From: MED-G17 sp963991985
GTDB lineage: Bacteria; Bacteroidota; Bacteroidia; NS11-12g; UBA9320
Direction of reading: 5' to 3'
Length of the DNA: 55,845 nt
Assembly: GCA_963991985.1 (NCBI GenBank)
Contig: CAXDRX010000009.1
Coordinates: forward strand, 1-55,845
Part shown: piece after piece, positions 23,453 to 32,065 of the stretch
Position numbering within the stretch: the stretch's first letter is position 1
How the letters are laid out: every line of letters begins with the position of its first letter
Position numbers and translations under genes: made by a program
Notes under the pieces: generated by a model
Database searches by the model: none
What the model saw: only the letters and a program-made list of their open reading frames with translations
Told to the model about the DNA's origin: nothing

Positions 23453-24020
23453 GCCAATTTTCTCGAAATGCCCTGTACAAAGCATGAATTGGCAGGCCCA
23501 TCACATTGTAATAATCCCCGATGATTCTTTTTACTCCAATAAAGCCAATCCAGTCCTGTATTCCATAAGAACCTGCTTTGTCTAAAAAATTAAAGTTGTT
23601 AAGGTAATACGAAATTTCATGGTCTTCTAAAATCTCCATTTCCACCATAGTTGATTCAGAGAACACAACACTTTTTTCATTGTCCCTAACACATACGCCA
23701 GTAACAACCTCATGCGTTTTACCCATGAGCTCTTTTAGCATTTCCTCCCCTTCCCTTAAATTTAGCGGTTTGTTCAAAATATTTTCTCCCAACAAAACGG
23801 TGGTATCCGCAGAAATAAGAATCTCATCTTGCCTCAACGATCCATACGTCTGGCTCTTTTTATGCGCCAAAAAAGATGCCACCTTTTGAATTTCAATGTC
23901 TTTTGGAAATTCCTCATTACAATCAATATCCGCCACCTCATGGATGGGAAACAAGTTTCGAATTAGTTCTCTTCGCCTAGGCGACTTTGATGCAAGAATT
24001 ATATTTTTCAAAATAGGCAC
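23418..24020 (-). CDS. maf: Maf-type nucleoside triphosphate pyrophosphatase
   Basis: A 200-residue Maf/YhdE-like protein that hydrolyses non-canonical or excess nucleoside triphosphates to monophosphates. The N-terminal substrate motif is LASKSPRRRELI. ISADTTVLLGENILNKPLN carries the catalytic aspartate region, and KTHEVVTGVCV and DKAGSYGIQ are further signatures. The start is a GTG (VPILKNIILASK), 13 bases inside the end of the upstream prenyltransferase gene on the same strand; no ATG is available. The 3' end overlaps the convergent DUF151 gene. Confidence 0.92.
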   Translation of the reverse strand: MPILKNIILASKSPRRRELIRNLFPIHEVADIDCNEEFPKDIEIQKVASFLAHKKSQTYGSLRQDEILISADTTVLLGENILNKPLNLREGEEMLKELMGKTHEVVTGVCVRDNEKSVVFSESTMVEMEILEDHEISYYLNNFNFLDKAGSYGIQDWIGFIGVKRIIGDYYNVMGLPIHALYRAFRENWPTYSFFSVRPE

Positions 24021-24862
24021 AACATTAAGATTCCTCCCAACATAACATATTTCAAAAAATAAGAAAGTTCTCTAAAATTAGATCGTTTTCCATGGGTATC
24101 AATCAGATAATAACAATAAAACAATGGGAACATCAAGATCACAGACACATACAAAATAAAAACCAACCTCAAGGGTCCAAAAAAATAATATTTTGAAAGA
24201 TAAAAAGTGCAAGATCCCAAAAGTATGCATGTCATCAACATACCCGACTTTAGAAATGATAGCGTCTTTTTCATCCCCATCATAATGGGAAGGGTTTTTG
24301 CTCCATCCAACCTATCCCCCACAACATCTTCAATATCCTTAATCAGCTCCCGATTGAAGTTGACAAAAAAAGACATCAATGAAAAAAACAATATCAAATA
24401 AATATCTATAGGATATAAAAAGTACAAAACAAACAGACCATAAGAGGTAACACCCGCAGCAATCAAATTACCTAAAAATGCGATGTTTTTTAGAACATAG
24501 GAGTACCATAAACAAAATAGTATAACCAGGGAAATTGAAATTACAAATGTCTGAGAGATCTTAGTCGATACGATCAAGGAAGCAACAGTAAGTCCAACAA
24601 ATAGGCAAAAAGAATATAAAGGATTTTCGACCCATAAACTTTTGTATTTACTGTTTTTCAAATCCCTATGGACATCAAAAATGTCATTGACAATGTAAGC
24701 ACCCAGTGCAGTTGCCATTGAAACTGAAATAATCTCAGCCAATCGAACCACCTCCGTCGGTGTATAAGATATATCGGCGAGGAATGTAACAGCCAAAAAC
24801 TGCGAAAGACCCACAAAAAATATATTTATCGGCCGAAACGAGCGGTTTATTTTTTGCCACAT
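24008..24862 (-). CDS. UbiA-family prenyltransferase (digeranylgeranylglyceryl-phosphate synthase-like)
   Basis: A 284-residue polytopic membrane enzyme with about eight helices. The first Asp-rich motif is NDIFDVHRDLKNSKYK and the second is DIEDVVGDRLDGAKTLP; both bind Mg-prenyl-diphosphate in the UbiA superfamily. The preceding NFNRELIKDIED fits the geranylgeranylglycerol-phosphate geranylgeranyltransferase branch found in many Bacteroidota beside maf. It could instead prenylate a quinone head group. It sits in a tight operon with def upstream and maf downstream (overlap 13 bases). Confidence 0.8.
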   Translation of the reverse strand: MWQKINRSFRPINIFFVGLSQFLAVTFLADISYTPTEVVRLAEIISVSMATALGAYIVNDIFDVHRDLKNSKYKSLWVENPLYSFCLFVGLTVASLIVSTKISQTFVISISLVILFCLWYSYVLKNIAFLGNLIAAGVTSYGLFVLYFLYPIDIYLILFFSLMSFFVNFNRELIKDIEDVVGDRLDGAKTLPIMMGMKKTLSFLKSGMLMTCILLGSCTFYLSKYYFFGPLRLVFILYVSVILMFPLFYCYYLIDTHGKRSNFRELSYFLKYVMLGGILMLCLF

Positions 24863-24865
24863 AAA

Positions 24866-25420
24866 TTATTTTACAAATTTCATGGGATAGCTCGCTCGAG
24901 TTTTGCCCTTTTTGACGTTGTTAAGTTTGCTTTTAATTAACCTTTTTTTAAAAGCAGAAAGATGATCGATAAACAATACACCTTCTATATGGTCATATTC
25001 ATGTTGTATAACTCTGGCATTCATGCCATCAAATACCTTGTTTTGCTCAACAAAGTTTTCATCCCAATAGCGAATTTTCAAGGTAGGTAATCTAAAAACA
25101 GACTCTCTTATTTCTGGAATACTTAAACAACCTTCTTCGAAGGCAAACTCTTCACCTGTTTCTTCAATGATCTCTGGGTTTATAAAAGCAGATCGAAGCC
25201 CTTTGGCATTTTCTTCCTTGGGATACATTGGCTTAGAATCAATAACAAACAATCTTATGGATTTTCCAATTTGAGGAGCTGCCAAACCAACTCCGTTGGC
25301 GGCATCCATTGTTTCAAACATATCGGAAATTAATGTTTGAATTTCCGCATTCATCTCTTCGACATTTGATCCTTTTTTGTTCAAAACATTTTGTCCGTAA
25401 GCAAAAATTGGGTAGATCAT
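24866..25420 (-). CDS. def: Peptide deformylase
   Basis: A 184-residue metalloenzyme that removes the formyl group from nascent peptides. All three motifs are present: GVGLAAPQIG, EGCLSIP (metal Cys), and QHEYDHIEG (metal His pair and catalytic Glu). It overlaps the upstream ruvX by four bases (ATGA) and lies three bases before the prenyltransferase gene. The partner enzyme fmt is encoded about 10 kb away at 35169. Confidence 0.97.
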   Translation of the reverse strand: MIYPIFAYGQNVLNKKGSNVEEMNAEIQTLISDMFETMDAANGVGLAAPQIGKSIRLFVIDSKPMYPKEENAKGLRSAFINPEIIEETGEEFAFEEGCLSIPEIRESVFRLPTLKIRYWDENFVEQNKVFDGMNARVIQHEYDHIEGVLFIDHLSAFKKRLIKSKLNNVKKGKTRASYPMKFVK

Positions 25421-25833
25421 AAACCTTGCGAACTTAAGTAATCTTGTAGTATAATGGTAGCGCTCGTTGAATCGAGCAGTTCTTTATTTTCTCTTTTCTT
25501 TTTCTTCAATCCCGTTGCAACAAAAGATTGACGGGCAATCTTTGAAGTAAACATCTCATCGTACCTCACTATCTTAACTCCCAACTTCAATGCTTCAATT
25601 TTGTCGATAAACCTTTTTATATCCTTTTCAATTTCTGAAAAACTTCCATCCCATCGTTTGGGTTGTCCAACTACCAAAATGGCCACTTCCTCATTCTCCA
25701 AATACTCTTTGAGAAAAGTCAATGCCGTCTCATTTTTCTGAGTACAAAGTGGAGTTGCAATGATTTGAGAAACATCCGTTACAGCAAAACCCACTCTTTT
25801 GGATCCATAATCTATAGCAACAACTCTAGCCAA
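25417..25833 (-). CDS. ruvX: RuvX/YqgF Holliday-junction resolvase-like nuclease
   Basis: A 138-residue RNase H-fold protein. The conserved N-terminus VVAIDYGSKRVGFAVTD holds the first catalytic Asp. VVGQPKRWDGS and RYDEMFTSKIA are the middle motifs, and the LLDSTSATIILQDYL segment near the C-terminus carries the last acidic residue. YqgF proteins act in 16S rRNA 5'-end maturation and possibly in recombination. The start is TTG: a TGA stop in frame lies immediately before it, so no other start is possible. It is followed by def with a four-base overlap. Confidence 0.93.
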   Translation of the reverse strand: MARVVAIDYGSKRVGFAVTDVSQIIATPLCTQKNETALTFLKEYLENEEVAILVVGQPKRWDGSFSEIEKDIKRFIDKIEALKLGVKIVRYDEMFTSKIARQSFVATGLKKKKRENKELLDSTSATIILQDYLSSQGL

Positions 25834-25848
25834 TCAGAGCGAAAATAA

Positions 25849-26319
25849 CTATTTTACTGCCTTGTTTGCACAATAACTACTTGCAAAAGCCTCTGGTTTT
25901 GCCTTAAAAGTATACCCCATTCCCAAAATGTAACCCATCGCCTCTTTTAGTGCAATGTTGCTCTTGAATTGCGGATCTGTGTTGATGTCTGCGTGCACTT
26001 CTAAATCAACATTATATTTTTCTAAGATTGGGCAAAGCTTATAGGCAATTTGAATAGAGTCGGAAACCTCATTCAGCATTCGTTCTTTGATACCAATGTT
26101 GGCTTTCGTCCTGTACTTATTCAAAAACAAAAAACCGCCGCGCCCCTCTCTAAGGAATACGATGGCTGTGGCAAACTCTATAACTGTTCCTTTGACTTGG
26201 CTATCAGAACCAATACATACTTTTATTTTGTGCAGTTTTTGCTCTTGCACAATTACTTTTTCTACTTCTTTTTCAATTGAATTCGGGAGTTTTTCTCCAG
26301 ATAGTTTCCTCCAAATCAT
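25849..26319 (-). CDS. YkuK-family RNase H-like protein (DUF458)
   Basis: A 156-residue protein of the YkuK family, predicted to have an RNase H-like fold. The visible signature is VCIGSDSQVKG, with the following EFATAIVFLREGRGG, then LEVHADINTDPQFKSN. The conserved Asp residues in these motifs could form a metal site. The biochemical function is not established. It is the first gene of a run through ruvX, def, prenyltransferase and maf, 15 bases before ruvX. A 104-base region without a gene separates it from the divergent acyltransferase gene. Confidence 0.8.
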   Translation of the reverse strand: MIWRKLSGEKLPNSIEKEVEKVIVQEQKLHKIKVCIGSDSQVKGTVIEFATAIVFLREGRGGFLFLNKYRTKANIGIKERMLNEVSDSIQIAYKLCPILEKYNVDLEVHADINTDPQFKSNIALKEAMGYILGMGYTFKAKPEAFASSYCANKAVK

Positions 26320-26423
26320 GAAGCCAATTTAAGCCTCTGGAACCAAAAATGTCCTATAAAATTTTTAACAAATTATTAAATATAATGACCGAAATATAAA
26401 TTCACCATCTTTGTGTCCCAATC

Positions 26424-27284
26424 ATGTTGCGGGTATTTCTAAATATATTTTTTTTACCCATTGCCCATTTGCCTTTGCCCATTTTAAAATATTTTGCCCT
26501 CCTATTGGGTAATATTTTGCGTTGGCCGCTTCGTTATCGAACAAACATCGTGAAAGAAAACCTACAAAATGCATTTCCAGAGCTCTCGCATGAGGAGTTG
26601 CAAAACATCCAAAAACAATACTACATCCATTTGGGTTTTTTGATGCTTGAAGTTTTATTGGCACAATTCTTCCCAATAAAAACAATAGAAAAAGCAATTT
26701 CCTTTGACAAAGAGGAATTTGTAAAAACCATGAAAAATTTAGCAAAAAATCAAGGGTCTGTAATTTGCCTTATGGGCCATACAGGCAACTGGGAACTTTT
26801 GGCTCAGTCATTTCCTTTGTTGAATGTTTCTAAAGGAATTGTTGTGTACAAGGAATTGAGGAATAAAAATGTTGAACTTTTCTTAAACAAATCAAGAAGT
26901 CGTTTAGGAAATATTTTGGTTGAGATCAAAATGGCAGCAAGACATATTGCAAAAAACAAACAAGAAAACCACTTGTATTTTTTGCTCAACGATCAATCCC
27001 CAACAGGCAATGCAATAAAATGGATTCCCTTTTTAAATCAAGATACTGCATTTTTCAAAACCCCAGAAAAGATGGCCAATGTCCTGTCAATTCCTGTTTT
27101 TTATGCGCATTGCTACAGAATCGACTTTATGAAATTTAGTGTTCAAATTACCCCTATACCCAGCAATGAAAACTTAACTCAGCAATTTGCAAATTTGCTT
27201 GAAAAAGACATCAAAAAGCAAAAATTCAATTGGTTGTGGAGTCATAAAAGATGGAAAATAAAAAGAAATGAACAAAAGATTTAA
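26424..27284 (+). CDS. LpxL/HtrB-type lysophospholipid (lipid A) acyltransferase
   Basis: A 286-residue membrane-anchored acyltransferase. An N-terminal hydrophobic anchor (about 3-33) is followed by the catalytic H-x4-E motif GHTGNWE (H119, E124) and by the NDQSPTGNAIKWIPFLNQ segment matching the lipid A late acyltransferase pattern. It should add a secondary acyl chain to lipid A or an amine-acylated lipid at the inner membrane. It overlaps by 17 bases with a LuxC-type acyl-CoA reductase gene, an arrangement hinting at a shared fatty-acyl pathway. A near-consensus -7 box (CATCTTTG, 26406-26413) precedes the ATG by ten bases. Confidence 0.85.
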   Translation: MLRVFLNIFFLPIAHLPLPILKYFALLLGNILRWPLRYRTNIVKENLQNAFPELSHEELQNIQKQYYIHLGFLMLEVLLAQFFPIKTIEKAISFDKEEFVKTMKNLAKNQGSVICLMGHTGNWELLAQSFPLLNVSKGIVVYKELRNKNVELFLNKSRSRLGNILVEIKMAARHIAKNKQENHLYFLLNDQSPTGNAIKWIPFLNQDTAFFKTPEKMANVLSIPVFYAHCYRIDFMKFSVQITPIPSNENLTQQFANLLEKDIKKQKFNWLWSHKRWKIKRNEQKI

Positions 27285-28254
27285 TACATTACTGAAGCTA
27301 CCTGATTTTTTGGAATTTGAAATAAAAAAATCTACTAAAATCATGCAAGCATGTGCGTTAGAAAACCCGTGGTTTATTCAACCTTTTATTGAAAAAAGCA
27401 TTGATTCTTGGTGCGAAACGATTACCTCCAAAGGTTTAACCCAGCTGATGAAAAACTACAAAAAAGAAGTGCACAAAAAAATTGGCATCATAGCGGCAGG
27501 GAATATCCCACTAGTAGGCCTACACGATTTACTTGTGGCCTACCTCTATGGTTGTGACATTAAGATTAAACTTTCCAGTTCAGACAACATTCTTATGAAG
27601 AAAGTGATTGAATTTTTAGACCCGCAAGGAAAGGCAATTGATATCTCAGAACAATTAAAAGAAATCGATGCTGTGATTGCTACGGGATCAAATAACTCCT
27701 ATAGATATTTTGAATATTATTTTCGAGATTTACCAAAGATTTTAAGAAAAAATAGAACCTCAGTTGCAATTCTCGATGGAAAAGAAAATGATCACGAACT
27801 AGCCGCACTGGCCAATGACATATTTTTATATTTTGGAATGGGTTGTAGAAATGTTTCCAAAGTATTTGTTCCTAATGGGTATGATCTTCGAACTCTATTT
27901 CTGGCATTTGAATCATTTCAATGGATGCAGGATCATCATAAATTTGCAAACAATTACATGTATCATAAGGCCATTTGGAACATGAACCTAGAGCCACACT
28001 GGGACAATGGGTTTTTTCTCGCAAAAGAAACCCTTGATCTTCATGCACCTTTGAGCTGTTTGTTTGTAGAAAAATATTCAAAAATAGAAGACCTAAATCT
28101 TACATCAATTAAGGATAACATTCAATGCACAGTAAGCAAACAAAAAAAACATACGCCCTTTGGCAAAACTCAAAATCCAGGTTTAAATACTTTCGCAGAC
28201 AACATAGACACAACTCAATTTTTGTCATCATTGACCGAAAACCAAAAAAATTAA
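27268..28254 (+). CDS. LuxC-family acyl-CoA/acyl-ACP reductase
   Basis: A 328-residue aldehyde-dehydrogenase-like reductase of the LuxC family (PF05893). Recognisable features are GIIAAGNIPLVGLHDLLVAY with the nucleotide-binding region, ATGSNNSYRYFEYYF, and GMGCRNVSKVFVP with the catalytic thiol C193. Family members reduce acyl thioesters to aldehydes; luciferase genes are absent, so bioluminescence is not implied. In Bacteroidota such reductases occur without known partners. Its start lies within the upstream acyltransferase gene (17-base overlap), which implies translational coupling. The protein is shorter than Vibrio LuxC (about 480 residues). Confidence 0.82.
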   Translation: MNKRFNTLLKLPDFLEFEIKKSTKIMQACALENPWFIQPFIEKSIDSWCETITSKGLTQLMKNYKKEVHKKIGIIAAGNIPLVGLHDLLVAYLYGCDIKIKLSSSDNILMKKVIEFLDPQGKAIDISEQLKEIDAVIATGSNNSYRYFEYYFRDLPKILRKNRTSVAILDGKENDHELAALANDIFLYFGMGCRNVSKVFVPNGYDLRTLFLAFESFQWMQDHHKFANNYMYHKAIWNMNLEPHWDNGFFLAKETLDLHAPLSCLFVEKYSKIEDLNLTSIKDNIQCTVSKQKKHTPFGKTQNPGLNTFADNIDTTQFLSSLTENQKN

Positions 28255-28283
28255 CTTTCTATTCATCTTAAAAAACTTCTTTC

Positions 28284-28291
28284 TAAATTTG
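28284..28291 (+). promoter_or_regulatory. -7 box of purC
   Basis: TAAATTTG, an exact match to TAnnTTTG, nine bases before the purC ATG at 28301. No clear -33 TTG. Confidence 0.4.
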
Positions 28292-28300
28292 AATTTGGTT

Positions 28301-29266
28301 ATGAGTAATGAACTGGTTTCAACCCATTATTTTTTTTCAAAACAAAGTGCTTTTAATCGTGGAAAGGTCAGAGATATCTATTTCATCAATGATGACTTGG
28401 TAGCCTTGATAGCCACAGATAGGATCAGTGCATTTGACCAAGTTCTTCCAAAGTCTATCCCATTTAAGGGCCAAGTATTGAACCAAATAGCAAGTACTTT
28501 TTTTGACAATACGCAGCACATCGTACAAAACTGGAAAATTGCACAACCAGACCCTAACGTAACCATAGGTCTTCGATGCCAACCCATTCCAATTGAGTTT
28601 GTTGTTCGCGGTTATTTGTCTGGACACGCCTGGAGATTGTATCAATCAGGGAAAAGAACGATCTGTGGAAACAAACTGCCTGATGGACTATTGGAAAATG
28701 ATCGCTTGCCAAAACCCATTCTAACACCAAGTACCAAGGCTGAAAATGGGCATGACCAAGACATCAGTTTTGCAGAAATTGAAAAACAAAAAATTTTAAC
28801 CAAGAAACAAATAGAAAAGTTAGAGCGCATTAGTCGAGAACTTTATGCGTATGGGAGTCAATACGCCCAATCTAAAGACTTAATTTTGGTCGACACCAAA
28901 TACGAATTTGGTATTAGGGATAATAAAATCTTTCTTATTGACGAAATCCATACACCCGACTCAAGTCGATATTTTTACGCAAAAGATTACCTAAAAATTC
29001 AAAAAAAAGATCAGCAGCAAAAACAACTCAGCAAGGAATTCGTCCGAAAATGGCTAATAGAAAATAATTTTCAAGGTCGTGAGGGAGAAAACATACCTGA
29101 ACTATCTGAAAAATTCATCAACTCAGTGACGGAAAGATATGTTGAGCTGTTTGAGAAACTTACCGGGAAAACTTTCAAAAAAAGAAGTTACGAAAACATA
29201 GAAAAAGACATTGAAAAGTCAATCAATCAATTTGTTGAATCTTATTACCAACAATCAGGCCATTAA
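28301..29266 (+). CDS. purC: SAICAR synthase (phosphoribosylaminoimidazole-succinocarboxamide synthase)
   Basis: A 321-residue enzyme of de novo purine synthesis, joining aspartate to CAIR with ATP. The start is the ATG at 28301 (MSNELVSTHYF); a TTG four codons earlier is not needed. Motifs are RGKVRDIYFI (ATP loop), ATDRISAFDQVLP, EFVVRGYLSGHAW (SAICAR signature 1), and DTKYEFG with LIDEIHTPDSSR (signature 2). It is the longer, eukaryote-like form with an additional C-terminal helical part, as usual in Bacteroidota. The 3' end overlaps the convergent HMG-CoA lyase gene by 12 bases. Confidence 0.96.
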   Translation: MSNELVSTHYFFSKQSAFNRGKVRDIYFINDDLVALIATDRISAFDQVLPKSIPFKGQVLNQIASTFFDNTQHIVQNWKIAQPDPNVTIGLRCQPIPIEFVVRGYLSGHAWRLYQSGKRTICGNKLPDGLLENDRLPKPILTPSTKAENGHDQDISFAEIEKQKILTKKQIEKLERISRELYAYGSQYAQSKDLILVDTKYEFGIRDNKIFLIDEIHTPDSSRYFYAKDYLKIQKKDQQQKQLSKEFVRKWLIENNFQGREGENIPELSEKFINSVTERYVELFEKLTGKTFKKRSYENIEKDIEKSINQFVESYYQQSGH

Positions 29267-30109
29267 AATCTGTTTGCAAAGGGATTGAGCTTTTTGCAGC
29301 TCAGTTCTATCGATTGTCAAAGAGACACCATTTTTGTCAAAAAAATCAATCAACATTTCGGTAGCCATATTTCCAAGCAAATCATCCTTTGCCATCGGAC
29401 AACCGCCCAAACCTTGAAGCGCACCATCAAATCGAGAACAACCAGCGTGAAAAGCCGCTTCTATCTTAGAAGAACCTTCCTGTGGAATGGAGTGAAAATG
29501 AGCACCAAAATCAACATTGTACTTTTCGTTTAGCATAGAGAATACGTCTGTAATTTTCCCATCGGAAGCACAGCCAATGGTATCTGAAAGTGAAAAATAA
29601 TGAACACCAACTTCTACTATTTTTTTTATCCAAGAGTCAATCTCTTCAAGAGACCAAGGATCATTGTAAGGATTGCCAAAACACATAGAAATATAGACAA
29701 CAGGCGTTTTTTTTCTTTGCACACATTTTGAAACCATATCCTCAACCAATTGGATGGCTTCCACCCTACTTTTTCCCGTGTTTTTTTGTTGAAAGACTTC
29801 TGAAATTGAAAATGGAAAACCCACATAGGAAATTGAATCGAAATAGAGTGCTTTGTCAATTCCTTTTCGATTGGCCACAACAACCGAAAGTTTTGTTTTG
29901 CTGTCCTCAATATTTTCCAAACTTTTGACAACCAATTCTGTATCGCGCATTTGAGGAATAACCTTTTCTGAAACAAAACTCCCAACATCCAGTGTATGAA
30001 AACCCACACGCAATAGTTGCTCTATATATTTCACCTTTTGCTCTGTAGGAATCCACTTTTTCAATCCCTGCATGGCGTCTCTAGGGGTTTCAATGATTTT
30101 AATTGCCAT
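29255..30109 (-). CDS. Hydroxymethylglutaryl-CoA lyase
   Basis: A 284-residue TIM-barrel enzyme of leucine degradation that splits HMG-CoA into acetyl-CoA and acetoacetate. It starts IKIIETPRDAMQGLKKWIPT, in line with the family's EVGPRDGLQ region. SLSDTIGCA and GAHFHS hold metal-binding residues, and the signature LGGCPMAKDDLLGNMATE contains the catalytic loop cysteine. The usual R-D-G-x-Q reads R-D-A-M-Q here, a minor change. It is a single gene with a consensus -7 box at 30141-30148, 31 bases upstream. Confidence 0.9.
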   Translation of the reverse strand: MAIKIIETPRDAMQGLKKWIPTEQKVKYIEQLLRVGFHTLDVGSFVSEKVIPQMRDTELVVKSLENIEDSKTKLSVVVANRKGIDKALYFDSISYVGFPFSISEVFQQKNTGKSRVEAIQLVEDMVSKCVQRKKTPVVYISMCFGNPYNDPWSLEEIDSWIKKIVEVGVHYFSLSDTIGCASDGKITDVFSMLNEKYNVDFGAHFHSIPQEGSSKIEAAFHAGCSRFDGALQGLGGCPMAKDDLLGNMATEMLIDFFDKNGVSLTIDRTELQKAQSLCKQILMA

Positions 30110-30140
30110 CTTTCAATAAGTCCAATAGTAAATATATTGT

Positions 30141-30148
30141 CAAAAGTA
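30141..30148 (-). promoter_or_regulatory. -7 box of the HMG-CoA lyase gene
   Basis: TACTTTTG on the minus strand, an exact match to TAnnTTTG. The predicted leader is about 25 bases, longer than at most promoters of this window. Confidence 0.4.
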
Positions 30149-30196
30149 GCATTTTTGTAATGCAAGGATTTTTGAGAAATCATCAAACAAAATAAA

Positions 30197-32065
30197 ATGA
30201 AGACAAAAAGTGAAACACAAAACAGTGAAGCATTTTTAAAGGCCGGAGGGATTCAAATGATAGAAAAAGATCCAGTGATATTGAAAAAAGCCATAGAATC
30301 AAACCAAGAGGAGTTTTATTTTGAGCCTTCTTCCTTTCAAAACAAAACAACTCAAGAAATTATGGCGTATATAAAACCCCTCATTCCAAATTTGAGTTAC
30401 AAAGAATCTTTACAAAGGTTGAATGCACTAAAAACCTATGTAGACAAAAATCTCAATGAATTAAAAAACAAGACCACAGCAATTACATCTGAAGAAAATA
30501 GTTCAGATTCAATGGTTCCTTTTCAATTGCCAAGTGAATACAGCGAATTCAATGCGCTTATCCATCAAACGCAACAACAAAGAGAAGAAGAGAAACAACG
30601 AATCGAAAAAGAAAAGCATAACAACTACCTAAAAAAACAGGAGATTTTAGAAAATCTGAAAAAAATCATTGAAAACGACGAAACGGACAAAACAATCAGA
30701 GAAGTAAAAGATCTTCAAAATGAATGGAAAAAAATCAAGATTCTTCCAAAAGATAAGGTTGAGGCATTATGGAATCAGTACCATAAATTATTGGACACCT
30801 TTTATGACAAACACTCCATCAACATTGAGCTCAAAGAGCTTGATCGTCAAAAGAATTTAAATTTCAAGATTGATTTGTGCAAAAAAGTTTTGAGTCTCCA
30901 AGAAGAACCAAGCCTCAAAAGATCTTTTATCCTTTTAACCAAATATCATGATGAATTTAGAAACACTGGACCGGTCCCTAAAGAATATAATGAAGAAATT
31001 TGGCAAAGATTTAAGACTGCATCTGATGAGATATACCAACAGAAAAAAGCAAAAATTTCCCTAATTGAGGAACAAAAAGAGCAAAACCTTGAAAAGAAAA
31101 AAGTACTAGTTGATAAGGCCATTTTAATTGCCCAACAGCTCTACGAAAAACCCTCAGATTGGAAGGAAAAACATGCAGAACTAAACCAACTTATGTCCGA
31201 ATGGAAAAATATCGGACCCACGCCAAGAAAGGATTCCAATAAAGTGTGGATGGAGTTCAAATCTCAATACGACGAGTTTTACAACAACAGAAACCATTTT
31301 TTTGATCAATTAAAAAAAGAAAAGGCATCCAACCTAGAACGGAAACTAGAAATCTGTAAAAAAGCAGAGAAAATTGCAAAAACCCTTGATTTTAAATCAG
31401 GAGAAAAAGAACTCAAACTTCTTCAAAATGAATGGAGAGAAGTCGGTCCTGTCCCCAAAAAAGAGGCCGAAGCAATTTGGTTACGCTTTCGTGCAAGTTG
31501 TGACGAATATTTCAATGCACGGAAGGAAAATTTCAAAGATCGGCGGATAGAGGAAAAAGAAAACTTTATCAAAAAAACATCGATACTCAATAAAATGGAA
31601 GCCATTGCAACAAAAAATCAACAAGATGACGATTTGTTCGACAAACTAAAATCCTTACAAAAAGAATGGGCGCAAATTGGCCACGTAAGTTACAAACAGA
31701 AAGATACAATCAACAAAAAATACAAGGAATTGGGCACACAACTCTTTGAAAAATTCAAAAAGTTGGAAGGTAAACTAAAAACCAGTCAAAAAATTGAACA
31801 TTACAACAACCTTTTGGCAATGCCCAACGGTGAAAAGCAAATTTCAATTGAGGAATTCAAAATAAAACGAAGAATTGAAGGATTTAAATCAGAACTAGAC
31901 ACATTAGAGAACAACATACAGTTTTTTGCAAAAAGCAAAAATGCAGATGGCATCATGAAAGACTTTGAAAAGAAAATTGAAAAAATTCAAAGGCAAGTTG
32001 AACAGCACCAAAAAGATTTAAATGTCATTCGGCAGATCAAAAGAAAGGAAACACAAAAAAGCTAA
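30197..32065 (+). CDS. DUF349-repeat protein
   Basis: A 622-residue, strongly charged, helical protein with several tandem DUF349 units of about 75 residues between roughly 150 and 540. Each has the pattern LQNEWKKIKILPKDKVEALW, seen again as MSEWKNIGPTPRKDSNKVW, LQNEWREVGPVPKKEAEAIW and LQKEWAQIGHVSYKQKDTIN. A terminal coiled-coil follows (about 560-615). DUF349 proteins are widespread in Bacteroidota with no settled function. The repeating tryptophan and proline turn suggests a rod of helical bundles. No signal peptide or membrane segment is present. It is a single gene, and its end overlaps the convergent mltG by four bases. Confidence 0.9.
   Translation: MKTKSETQNSEAFLKAGGIQMIEKDPVILKKAIESNQEEFYFEPSSFQNKTTQEIMAYIKPLIPNLSYKESLQRLNALKTYVDKNLNELKNKTTAITSEENSSDSMVPFQLPSEYSEFNALIHQTQQQREEEKQRIEKEKHNNYLKKQEILENLKKIIENDETDKTIREVKDLQNEWKKIKILPKDKVEALWNQYHKLLDTFYDKHSINIELKELDRQKNLNFKIDLCKKVLSLQEEPSLKRSFILLTKYHDEFRNTGPVPKEYNEEIWQRFKTASDEIYQQKKAKISLIEEQKEQNLEKKKVLVDKAILIAQQLYEKPSDWKEKHAELNQLMSEWKNIGPTPRKDSNKVWMEFKSQYDEFYNNRNHFFDQLKKEKASNLERKLEICKKAEKIAKTLDFKSGEKELKLLQNEWREVGPVPKKEAEAIWLRFRASCDEYFNARKENFKDRRIEEKENFIKKTSILNKMEAIATKNQQDDDLFDKLKSLQKEWAQIGHVSYKQKDTINKKYKELGTQLFEKFKKLEGKLKTSQKIEHYNNLLAMPNGEKQISIEEFKIKRRIEGFKSELDTLENNIQFFAKSKNADGIMKDFEKKIEKIQRQVEQHQKDLNVIRQIKRKETQKS

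Noticed and set aside
27268..28254. Bioluminescence operon because of the LuxC-type gene
   Set aside because: No luxA, luxB, luxD or luxE homologue is present; LuxC-like reductases occur widely without luciferase.
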